NCBI GenBank assembly: GCA_000787465.1
Contig: JSYX01000359.1
Location: forward strand, 1-35,802
Length of the DNA: 35,802 bases
Source of the DNA: Thermomucor indicae-seudaticae
Lineage: Eukaryota > Mucoromycota > Mucoromycetes > Mucorales > Lichtheimiaceae
Reading direction: 5' to 3'
In this document: positions 10,886-23,020 of the stretch, piece after piece
Position numbering within the stretch: the first letter of the stretch is position 1
How the letters are laid out: the number at the start of each line of letters is the position of its first letter
Notes under the pieces: model-generated
Seen by the model: only the letters and a program-made list of their open reading frames with translations
The model's database searches: none
What the model was told of the DNA's origin: nothing
Position numbers and translations under genes: made by a program

Positions 10886-11719
10886 ATAGTATCCAGCTAC
10901 CTTTTATTTATTTATTTATAATGTAATACGCAACATGGACCTAATAATAAATGTTTGAATCATCATCTTCTCCAAGGGGGTTGATATAGCGATCCTATGC
11001 TGCGGGAAGCTCGCGTTCGTGGAAAGGAGGTCCATAACTTTTGTTACACTCAGAGATAGAACTCGTCTTTATTACAGAATCGATATCAGTATGTATAAAT
11101 GAACAAAGATAACATCTACGGCGTTTCATTGAACAGCTCGATCCAGGTAACGATAGCGAAAAGGAAGTGTAGTGTCCGCTCGATTTAACGGTAGCTATTT
11201 CGATTTAACTTTTTGGATTCTCAACCCCGAACGTTAAATCGAGCGGGTACTGTAATAGCTAGGCAACGAAGGATAAAAGAAATGGGCAATTGGTGCTACG
11301 AGACAGATCCGCCATTCATGTCAATACAGCATACTTTCTGTATTATCTAGAAGATCGCATCGTATAACCTTGTAAGCATGCTACAAGCTGGCTATCTATT
11401 GCATACGCAACGATCAAAATCAAGCATGCAGATCATAGTAACACAAACTGTGGCGCAGTTGCGTCCTTCATCATTCATCTTGCCGTCAGAAACAAAGAAT
11501 AGAAAGGGGGAACTCTAGCAAGACTTGCGCGTGTAGTCAAGGCGGTGCTGTACGCCGCCCTTTAGGGAGCGATCTTGGTCGTGTTCGTCGGAACGATGCA
11601 AGAGCAAGAAGCCTTTTGTCTCCGTGTAACAACCTCTCAGCCACTGTGCAACAAGCGAGCTTATATTATTTTCGAGCAGGATCGACGCTTCTGTCTCCTT
11701 TTTTTCTGTCTCCCTAGTG
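10886..11719. other. Intergenic spacer downstream of the LAM/SIP3-like gene
   Basis: No coding sequence seen. A TTTATTTATTTATAATG run and an AATAATAAATG motif just after the stop (about 10902-10952) are candidate polyadenylation signals. The MITE-like element at 11170-11252 lies in the middle. The last 100 bp before 11720 are pyrimidine-rich (CTCCTTTTTTTCTGTC) and probably form the leader of the next gene. Confidence 0.6.
11170..11252. mobile_element. 83-bp MITE-like element, Tc1/mariner or pogo type
   Basis: CCGCTCGATTTAACG (11176-11190) and CGTTAAATCGAGCGG (11232-11246) are a perfect 15-bp inverted repeat. Extending outward, the right end finishes GGGTACTG followed by TA, so the terminus reads CAGTACCCGC from outside in. 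The left end reads TAGTGTCCGC, differing only by transitions. A shorter copy of the terminal motif (CGATTTAAC) recurs at 11200-11208. TA flanking and CAG termini are typical of non-autonomous Tc1/mariner/pogo elements. It has no coding capacity. Confidence 0.65.
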
Positions 11720-13801
11720 ATGTCGCAACAAGAAGAACGCAGACACACAGAAGACGAACACCAGTCAACACCTTTATTTGACGAACGATGGCCACCATAT
11801 GAAGAATCCGTCCGAGAATCCATGTCTATTTCGTCTTCTGCTTCGGAATTCGGTCCACCCCCCGAAGAACCACCACCACCAAAGCCTATCCAGGTAGATC
11901 GATCACTTTTTTATCTTGGACTGACCGCAAAAACTTAACGTTATGGATCAAGACCAAAGAAGCTGTCGGGAGCTGTGTGCTCTTTCAAACCGCTTTCTTG
12001 CCTGTGCTCAACGTCTTGATCACAGCTGTCCTCTTGGGTGTCTTGGTCTTGATCTACATCCGCGCAGACGGACAGCCAATCGACTACAAGATAGCCAACC
12101 TACCTGTACCTGTATTACTCGCCTTGATCATGACGCTGGCCGTCTTGTTCATTAGTGGCGGCGTAGCCTAGTAAGTGTATATATATATATATATATATAT
12201 CTTGTGGACGTTAGACCATGACCTTCTTTATTACATTGCAGCGCAATATCCGAGTACAAATGGGTGCATTTCGAACGGAATACCAGTGCCTTGACTCTAC
12301 TGGATGCATATGATGCATGTTCTCGAGGTATCGGTGGTATGTATCTCTTTCTTAAAAACCTGTGCTCGCATTGGTCAGGACTTGATGCAATCACTCAGCT
12401 GCTATCCGCGCACTGCCGTTCCTGAGGTTCGATATCATCATCATTAGCGCCATGATCATATATCTGGGCTTGATAGGCATGGGCCCAGCAGCCCAGGGCG
12501 TCCTCCACGTCGGGACCAGCGAGCAATGTGTGCGCGATGATAACAACACACGCCTGTATGGCAACCATTACGACATACAAGATTTCTCGACCTATGTACC
12601 CGGCACTTACGATCCGCTCACGATCAAAGGAATCCAAAAAGATTATGTCATGGATTACGCCTGGAGGCAACGACGGCTGAACTACAGGCTCCAAGGAAAC
12701 TCTTACTGCCCGCAAAACGCCTTGAACTGTACATACTTTGTACCGTACGCTGTTCCCCACATGGAATATGATTGCCAGCCAGGATCCCCCAACACGACTC
12801 AGATCGTCGACGTCCACGCCAACAACGTTACGACGCTGACAGACTACTGGAACAAGAACTATATGATGGACGTCCCAGCTTTCTATTACGCCGGATCCAT
12901 GCTTGGACGCACATTTTACGACCTGAACAACCACACAACGAGCCAGGCTTCTGGATCGAACACGACTTACAACCCGCAAGTGCGCAAAATGTTTGGCGAC
13001 CAGACCTTCGTTTTGGTAACCTACGGCGACTCGCTCTCTCCACCCAGCGACGAGACCGACGTCCATGTCCGCGAGTGCACCCTGCGTCCGTACATGAACC
13101 ACACCTATTTTGCCGTCCGCGGCTCAGAGCTTTTGCACAGCGTCGACTATACAGTGCCGGTACCGATCGACTATGACCAGATCGGTAACACGAGCAATTG
13201 GTGTTCTCATGGCTTCGGTGATGATTTGGAATCAAACTACACTCTCATCAACATGTATGCATTCCAGCTTTCTCTTCTCAAGACACTGATTTTGGACGGC
13301 TTGGGAGCCAACAGCGATTTCACCTACATCTTCGGCGCTGACCAGATGACCGTGGACCAGTATCTGCAGGACACGTTCAAGTACATTGGGCTCGCTGCCA
13401 TCACTTTGTTACCTGACAACATGGTCTTTTCGCCGGGTTTGGTCTGTACAACCGTCGGTCCGCACTATCAACTGAACCCATCCGCCTACTTTGCCGTCGC
13501 TCTCGTTCTCTCGGCACCACTGGTTTGGTGGGTCGTGACCTGGATACTTTGTCTGTACCAGATCAATGGTGTCTCCAGGGGCCATTCGCTCGTCGCCTTG
13601 CTCATCAGCGGCCTCACGCCTGCTGTGCGCGAGCAGCTGCAGGGCCTGTCACATGCTGACCAGTTTACAATGGCCGCCACGGCGTGCAATGTCCAGGTCC
13701 GTTTTGGTGAGCGGAAAACACCCGATGGTCGTACGGGCCATGCGATCTTTGGTCTGCCTGAAGAAGTAAATCCCGTAGGTGCCCGTCGAATGTCCATATG
13801 A
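11720..13801 (+). CDS. Large fungal transmembrane protein with glycosylated ectodomain (DUF3176-like)
   Basis: Function unknown. Four exons: 11720-11893, 11953-12170, 12242-12336 and 12399-13801 (1890 nt, 629 aa). The cytosolic N-terminus is acidic and ends in a proline run (EEPPPPKP). TM1 (about 67-93, VLNVLITAVLLGVLVLIYI) and TM2 (about 105-130, LPVPVLLALIMTLAVLFISG) are followed by a conserved-looking SEYKWVHFERNTSALTLLDA then DACSRG, which resembles the motif after TM2 in fungal DUF3176 proteins. TM3 (about 175-195) precedes a long ectodomain (about 200-515) with at least eight N-x-S/T sequons and several cysteines. TM4 (about 525-550, VALVLSAPLVWWVVTWIL) and a cytosolic tail end the protein. 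Intron 2 contains an (AT) run. The DUF3176 assignment is by eye from the SEYKW...SRG segment and topology; a plasma-membrane location is inferred. Confidence 0.88.
12178..12200. repeat. (TA)n microsatellite in intron 2
   Basis: A run of TA dinucleotides directly downstream of the GTAAGTG donor of the multi-TM gene, likely length-polymorphic. It lies wholly inside the intron, so it does not affect the protein. Confidence 0.9.
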
Positions 13802-14292
13802 TCATTGGAGTACTTTCAACCTCTTTCTCGTTCACCATATTATATACCTAGTATACCTTGTAATGGTTATTTCCAGCAAACGCTCTTGTTAAATTATTTT
13901 GTCAAGGTCTATGCTTAATGGCAATGTCGCATCAGATACACATCACTTGCATTCTGAGGCTTCTCAAAGGTGTCTGGCCGGATCTCATTAAGCACTGATC
14001 GGTGCCCGAGAGCCGCGCACATGCCTTCTTTTCTTTCAGTAGGTGATCGAAACACTTGGCAAAGTATTTATGAAAAATTTTCGCTCGCGGCGTGGAACAT
14101 TCTTGGAATCGCTACACGAGCAAGTTAAGATACGCATAAGACTTCAATCAGCGGTTTCCCAAAATGTGTTGAAAATGAGTTCCAGAGCACAGGATGAAAG
14201 GAGTAAGTAGACCGTCAAGCGATGTGGATCAGGGACAACGGACGCGTTGCGCTCTTTTTTTTTTCGCTAGAACTATATACCGCGCGACGCAC
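13802..14292. other. Intergenic, no gene seen
   Basis: Downstream region of the multi-TM protein gene. Short AT-rich blocks are present (for example TATTATATACCTAGTATACC near 13841), but no open frame with protein-like composition and no RNA gene was found. Confidence 0.5.
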
Positions 14293-14690
14293 TTAAGAGG
14301 CGTAGTTCGTTTGGTCACCGTCCACCCTCGGAACCTCAGACTCCGGGCCGTCATCGTCGTCGCTCGGACGTGGTGGCTCAATGCGCCGCGATGGGTCAAC
14401 TGATTCTGCCATTTCGTTACTGCAGGGGACGGCAGTTGCGTTCGAAGCCGCGTCCCGTTGCTCGGCTGCTGCTGCTGCTCCTCCTTTTGTTGCTGTTCCC
14501 TTTCGGCCTTTTGCCGTTTTCTCTCCCTTTCTTTACTAGTACTTCTCCTGTAGCGGTGTCTGGTGTCGGTGAGGAGTACCTGGAACCGTTCGTTGGACTT
14601 TCTACGGGGCAAATGGAAACGCGGTTTCTTTTGTTTGTTAGAGCAGCTCAGAAGGCGGAATTGGTAACTGATAAAACATGATGAAAAAGA
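14293..14690 (-). CDS. Low-confidence Q/E/K-rich hypothetical coding region
   Basis: Three minus frames each give protein-like stretches here, so a gene with unresolved introns or a decayed gene is possible. One frame reads a charged helix (SKERERKRQKAEREQQQKEE), one reads disordered ESPTNGSRYSSPTPDTATGE, and one ends at a TAA at 14293-14295 after MAESVDPSRRIEPPRPSDDD and VPRVDGDQTNYAS. No splice pair joining them was convincing. A candidate start ATG is near 14678 (MFYQLPIPPSELL). No family recognised. Confidence 0.25.
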
Positions 14691-15421
14691 TGATAGGGCA
14701 ACTGTCGTAGCAAAAAAATTGAAGTGACCGGAATGAAGAACAGTGCACAACACGAAAGTTCCGTCAACAAACGATGCCCTTTCCGAATTCCTTTTCCGGC
14801 CTGCATATTCATGATATCAAAATGTCTGTCAGTGCACAATAGTGATCAGCGATGGAGTCAAATGGGTGAATGGCGTACAAAGAGCTGATCGCCTCATCCG
14901 TCGGATCAGATGCGAAACCGAGTCTCTGTATAGGGGCGTCAACATGTTCAAACCAAGAATGAATGGATACCAGCGCAATTTTCCCGGATCGGAAAAGCGA
15001 TGACAAAGCAAAAATGAAATGCGATGCACTTTGAGCATTTTTCATACTGTAACTGCAATGGGCCAGATAAGAAGCAATGGATATAAGCATCTAGTCAACA
15101 TGGACCGGTTGAAAAGTACAGTACAGCGTTGATCTGCAAATCGGACAGTTGTCAACACCGAGGTTATGACATGGTAGCAAGGTCAGGATACGTCAATTCA
15201 GGATTCATGTGACTATAAACGTCGTAACTGTCATGATGCAGCTTAATGAATGGAATTCCTAATTCAGTAAGTAAATGACGACAGGCTATTAGAAATACGA
15301 ATTTTTCTATCGAGCATATATTCTTGTGCAAACGAAAAACAAAGGCTGTATAGTGATACATATCTACTACAACTAGACAAAGGGTTCGGGTAACCTGTAT
15401 TGTGTGTTAAGGTGGGGAAGA
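14691..15421. other. Stretch without a supportable gene; weak minus-strand coding fragments
   Basis: A minus-strand frame at 15090-14809 reads a plausible protein stretch (SASHFIFALSSLFRSGKIAL, ending DHYCALTDILIS) but has no neighbours in phase. Another at about 15188-15090 reads LLPCHNLGVDNCPICRSTLY, like half of a RING finger, with a stop three codons upstream and no acceptor to rescue it. Both may be relics. Confidence 0.3.
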
Positions 15422-15802
15422 TTAAGCCCAGGTCCAAGTAATCGGTACACGTCCCTGTTTGAAATCAGCAATCTTTCCAAAAGCAGTCGGGCTCAGATCG
15501 AGATCACCGTATTTGCAAGGAGGACAAGTATCCACAATCGTGACCATGACACTACCCTTGGGTCCCTTGACGTGTGCCTTACGATGACAGTTGGGGTTAC
15601 CGTTCGGGTTACTCGAGACGCCCATCTGAGGCGCATTCAGGGCAGCCACAAGTTCAGAGTCACTGTTCGTCTCGCCGCATGAACCAAGGCCAACCGTATA
15701 AAAGGTGCCGTCACCGGAAAATCCGCGCTTCTGGAAAGGAGCCGCCAGTGCACCGACCAGGAACCACGCCAACAATACGAGATACTCGAATACAATAGAC
15801 AT
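15422..15802 (-). CDS. Small secreted RlpA-like double-psi beta-barrel (barwin/expansin-like) protein
   Basis: Single exon, 126 aa, start ATG at 15802. Residues 1-21 form a signal peptide (MSIVFEYLVLLAWFLVGALA) and a KR dipeptide near residue 26 is a possible Kex2-type site, so the mature protein starts about GFSGDGTFYTVGLGSCG. The fold is indicated by YTVGLGSCGETNSDSELVAA near the start and VTIVDTCPPCKYGDLDLSP then AFGKI near the end, the usual barrel and Cys pattern of RlpA-like/barwin-like fungal secreted proteins. Relatives act on or bind cell-wall polysaccharide, or are expressed as small secreted proteins; activity here is unknown. A TATA box 110 bp upstream supports an actively transcribed gene. 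Confidence 0.9.
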   Translation of the reverse strand: MSIVFEYLVLLAWFLVGALAAPFQKRGFSGDGTFYTVGLGSCGETNSDSELVAALNAPQMGVSSNPNGNPNCHRKAHVKGPKGSVMVTIVDTCPPCKYGDLDLSPTAFGKIADFKQGRVPITWTWA

Positions 15803-15912
15803 CACAAGAAACAGACAAAGATCGGGATCGGGGGAGACGCGTTGCGTTGCTGGTTTTTGGGTGGGAATGAAAGGAAGATGAGTAACTTGACGCTCTCGTT
15901 CTAGAGAGCCTC

Positions 15913-15921
15913 TTTTTTATA
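15913..15921 (-). promoter_or_regulatory. TATA box of the RlpA-like gene
   Basis: Read on the minus strand, TATAAAAAA lies 110 bp upstream of the ATG at 15802. The leader in between is rich in CT and CCCGATC-type sequence. Sequence match only. Confidence 0.6.
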
Positions 15922-16738
15922 CACCCACTCCAAGTTTTCTACATATTAGAGGCCGTTGCCATAATTGGGCAGGTGGCGTGGTAATTAACGTCAAGGGGGA
16001 CCAAGAATTTGACAAACATAATGAATCATCCAAGACAGAATTACCGTTGCCTCGATTTATGCTCCAAAAATATGAATGGTCTTTCTTTCGTAAAGAATCG
16101 GCAACAATGCGCACATACATGCAAAAAAAATGTCGAGTCATTTTCTCAAGACAGAATCGTTTGGAACGCCTTTCATTATGTATGCATACAGATATCACGT
16201 TGTTTTACATTGGCGCTTTATACTCCTGGATTGCGTTTTTGCTGTGGATGCATCATTTCCTTAGGCCCAGCAATTTGCACTAGAGTATGCCCGTCTTCAT
16301 TGTTACTACGTATCTTGCATCGCGATAAACCAAGTCCGAAAGGTACAACCAATCAGCATAAAGTGTCTTGGATGCATAACATGTTCCCCATTGATTCTGT
16401 ATGTCATAAAACTGTTCGCAACAATGCATTTGCGCTGTCTAAGCACCCGACAAACACGGCTTCCTTAAATAACGAGAGAAAACGTATTTTGCTTTCTTTG
16501 TCACTAAAAAAGGCACTCTCCAAAGAGACAAGATGGTTCATCCACAAAGAGTCAAGTTATGTAAGACTATATTGCATGCTGATAAAGCATTTGCATCTAG
16601 GCAACAGCGCGCACTTTATACTTGCGCGATTTTTACCTTTCGTGAAGTAATAACCGCGGTACAACAATGTAAAAGATAGGAATATAGCTTTATTGAAAAA
16701 TGTTCAGGAACAAAGTTATATAATTTACGGTCCTCACT
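15922..16738. other. Intergenic; contains a long single-frame ORF of doubtful status
   Basis: The plus frame 16009-16650 is open for 213 codons, Cys-rich, with no recognisable domain, signal peptide or promoter. Its composition (many Asn, His, Cys, Ser) and AT-rich DNA argue for chance, but its length is unusual for this window. No other gene is visible. Near 16680 AATATAGCTTTATTGAAAAA is a likely 3'-end region of the minus-strand SH3 gene. Confidence 0.4.
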
Positions 16739-18045
16739 CTAAAGCTGTGGTGGCTGGTAGGCGTTATTATTATATAGCGAACTGATACGCTTACTTTGGT
16801 GCTTGGCCATCAGAGTTTCAGACGGTTGTTGTTGAGCAACAGGCATCTGTTGTTGAAGCTCCAGCGATGGCGGCATCACACAGTGCTTAGGGAACACACC
16901 ACGCTCTCCTCCGCGCGTCAAGTTGGCACCAAGACACCATCCATCATCATACTCAACATAGATATGCACTTGGTCACCAGGTTGCACGTCGATCTCATCG
17001 TTCAGTGTCGGCGTGTACGCCGCCACAACAGTGTATGTGCCAATGGGTTGTTGCTGCCAAAAGTCCTGCTGCGTTCCCTGTTGTTGTTGTTCCTGAGCAA
17101 TAGGCGGCTGCTGCTGTTGAACCGGCGGAGGAACGTTATTGGCCTGAACAACGGGCTGTTGGGGTCCAGGAGGAGGAGGGGACATGAACGCGTTACTAAT
17201 AGGTTGACTCATTGGATTATACGTCGTCATGTTCTGATAACCGTACGGTTCAGCCGCAGTCATGCCCATGTTGTTGTTGTTGTAATAACCGTAAGCGTTA
17301 TCTTGCTGCAACGCAGATGTAGTAGCGTTATAAGTCGGGCCCATCGAAAACCGTGTCAATCTCTTGTTATCCTCCATCCGTTTCTTGCGTCGTTTTACAA
17401 GCATGAACGCGCCAACCCCAAGCAGCACTATACACACAATCGCGACAATCGCTCCAATCGCGCCCCCTGAAAGCGTGTCTGGCGAAGAAGAGCTGCTGTC
17501 CGTGTCTTGCACGGCAGAAGGAAGACTATGTGTCGCTGATGCACTACTCGTTGAACTGATCGTAGAAACCGGCATGGTTGCTGAAGTTGTTGACGAACTG
17601 CTCGAGATTGTGCTGCTGGACGAAGAAGACGACGATGACGAGCTGGTCGGGGTCACAGACGACGAAGACGAAGACGACGACGATGGGCTCGTTGATGTTG
17701 GACTTGTAGTCGTTGCAGGAGGGTTGAACACGGTCAACGATTGGGACGGACTATTGCCGAATATCGGGTCAGCAGTCGGTTTGCTGCTTTGAGAAGTATT
17801 CGTTTCTTTTGCATTGCCAGCAGACTCTTTGTTGTTGTTGTTGCTGCTGCTGCTATCTTTCGGGGTATCACTTTCTGTGGCAGGCCCAGAGGAAGGCTCT
17901 GGCAGCAGATGATAATATCAGATCATGCCACAGCGATAACGTGAAGATGAAAAGCCTTACTGCCACTGTCCACAGCACTGCTTTGGACGTCTCGTCTTCC
18001 TAACAGCTCCTCTGGCTGTGAAGAATCAAAAAGAAATGGGAACAT
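16739..18045 (-). CDS. Single-pass membrane protein with C-terminal SH3 domain (Fus1-like layout)
   Basis: Two exons, 18045-17961 and 17898-16739 (1245 nt, 414 aa). The extracellular part (1-170) is dominated by Ser/Thr runs and is a likely O-mannosylated stalk. A TM helix (about 178-200, GGAIGAIVAIVCIVLLGVGA then FMLVKRRKKR) is followed by a Q/N/P-rich cytosolic linker with PPPPGP motifs. The SH3 domain (about 315-370) reads YTVVAAYTPTLNDEIDVQPG, then WCLGANL and ERGVFPKHCV. The order stalk-TM-linker-SH3 matches yeast Fus1 and related fungal surface adaptors; orthology is not claimed. The chosen ATG gives no classical signal peptide, so a reverse signal-anchor or a missed 5' exon is possible: a pyrimidine-rich acceptor-like site (CTTCACAG) lies just after this ATG and a GTGCGT donor 60 nt upstream. 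Confidence 0.87.
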
Positions 18046-18323
18046 TGATTGTCAAGGATTGAAAGAATTACGCACAGCGAAAAAACGAATGGATCGTATC
18101 TGTCAAAGACCGATCGAAAGGAAGGTAAGGGCAGTTGGAACCAAGAAAACAAAAGGACAGAACGAAAAAGAGAGATAGGATCAGTGCAGCACAACAATTT
18201 TCTTACAATGTGGCCTCGTGCAACACGAACCTAATTTGTAAAACAGATTCCAACACCTTGTTTTTGCGTTACAGTTTTCTATATGCGCAAAATAAGCTAC
18301 AGATTCACGTTGCAGAATTGCTA

Positions 18324-18410
18324 CAGTCTATTATATCCCACAGTAAGCCCGGTTCAAACCAATTCGCTTATCCGCACCCGAAATATGTAAATTTAGATCT
18401 GACTGTGCTG
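18324..18410. mobile_element. Candidate 87-bp TA-flanked pogo/Tc1-like MITE
   Basis: The segment starts CAG and ends CTG and is flanked on both sides by TA (18322-18323 and 18411-18412), as expected for a Tc1/mariner/pogo insertion. It also holds ACAGTAAGCCCGG and, reversed at the other side, ACAGTCAGATC, plus the motif GCTTATCCGCACC, of a type often seen in pogo-like ends. Inverted similarity beyond the first bases is weak, so this is tentative. Confidence 0.35.
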
Positions 18411-18698
18411 TAAGTGCAGAATTTTTCAACCACGGCATCTCTCGAATTTGTTCGAAGATTCTCACAACGTTCGGCACGGAATTCAACAGGCAGGGATGTC
18501 CGCAGCATATGAAAAATAAACAAACATTAAGCATACTCCATAGAATGGGTCATCGAGTGAACAAGGTCGACAGTCTGGCTTCTGCTGACGGCGGCTATTG
18601 TTTCATGAACCTGGAGGCAAGGGAGAATCCAGAAAGGCAGGGTCCTCAGCAAAATTTTTGTTTTATCCCGCCTCTTTGGAAGCCCAGCGACTGGTACT

Positions 18699-22921
<4,223 letters not shown>

Positions 22922-23020
22922 ATAAAAAAAAATGCACACAATGATTGATTATTACAAGTGTTTAGGTACGTAAAAAGGGATGCTAATATATGGAAGGAAA
23001 TGCATTGGGGGGGGAATCTT

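Noticed and set aside
12395..13102. 235-codon minus-strand ORF inside the multi-TM gene
   Set aside because: It is a codon-bias shadow of exon 4, which has conserved topology, sequons and clean splice joins on the plus strand.
14370..14681. Plus-strand ORF with a poly-Leu run
   Set aside because: The Leu run is the antisense of CAG/GAG-type repeats encoding Q/E on the minus strand; nothing else looks like a protein.
15090..15188. RING-finger-like LLPCHNLGVDNCPICR
   Set aside because: Only the second half of a RING is present, a stop lies three codons upstream and no AG acceptor intervenes, so no intact domain can be called.
16796..17792. Long plus-strand ORFs opposite the SH3 gene
   Set aside because: They are antisense shadows of Ser- and Gln-rich coding sequence; no splice or domain support.
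18340..18375. GGTTCAAACC resembling a tRNA T-loop
   Set aside because: The flanking bases do not form a 5-bp T stem, and no acceptor stem or anticodon arm is present upstream.
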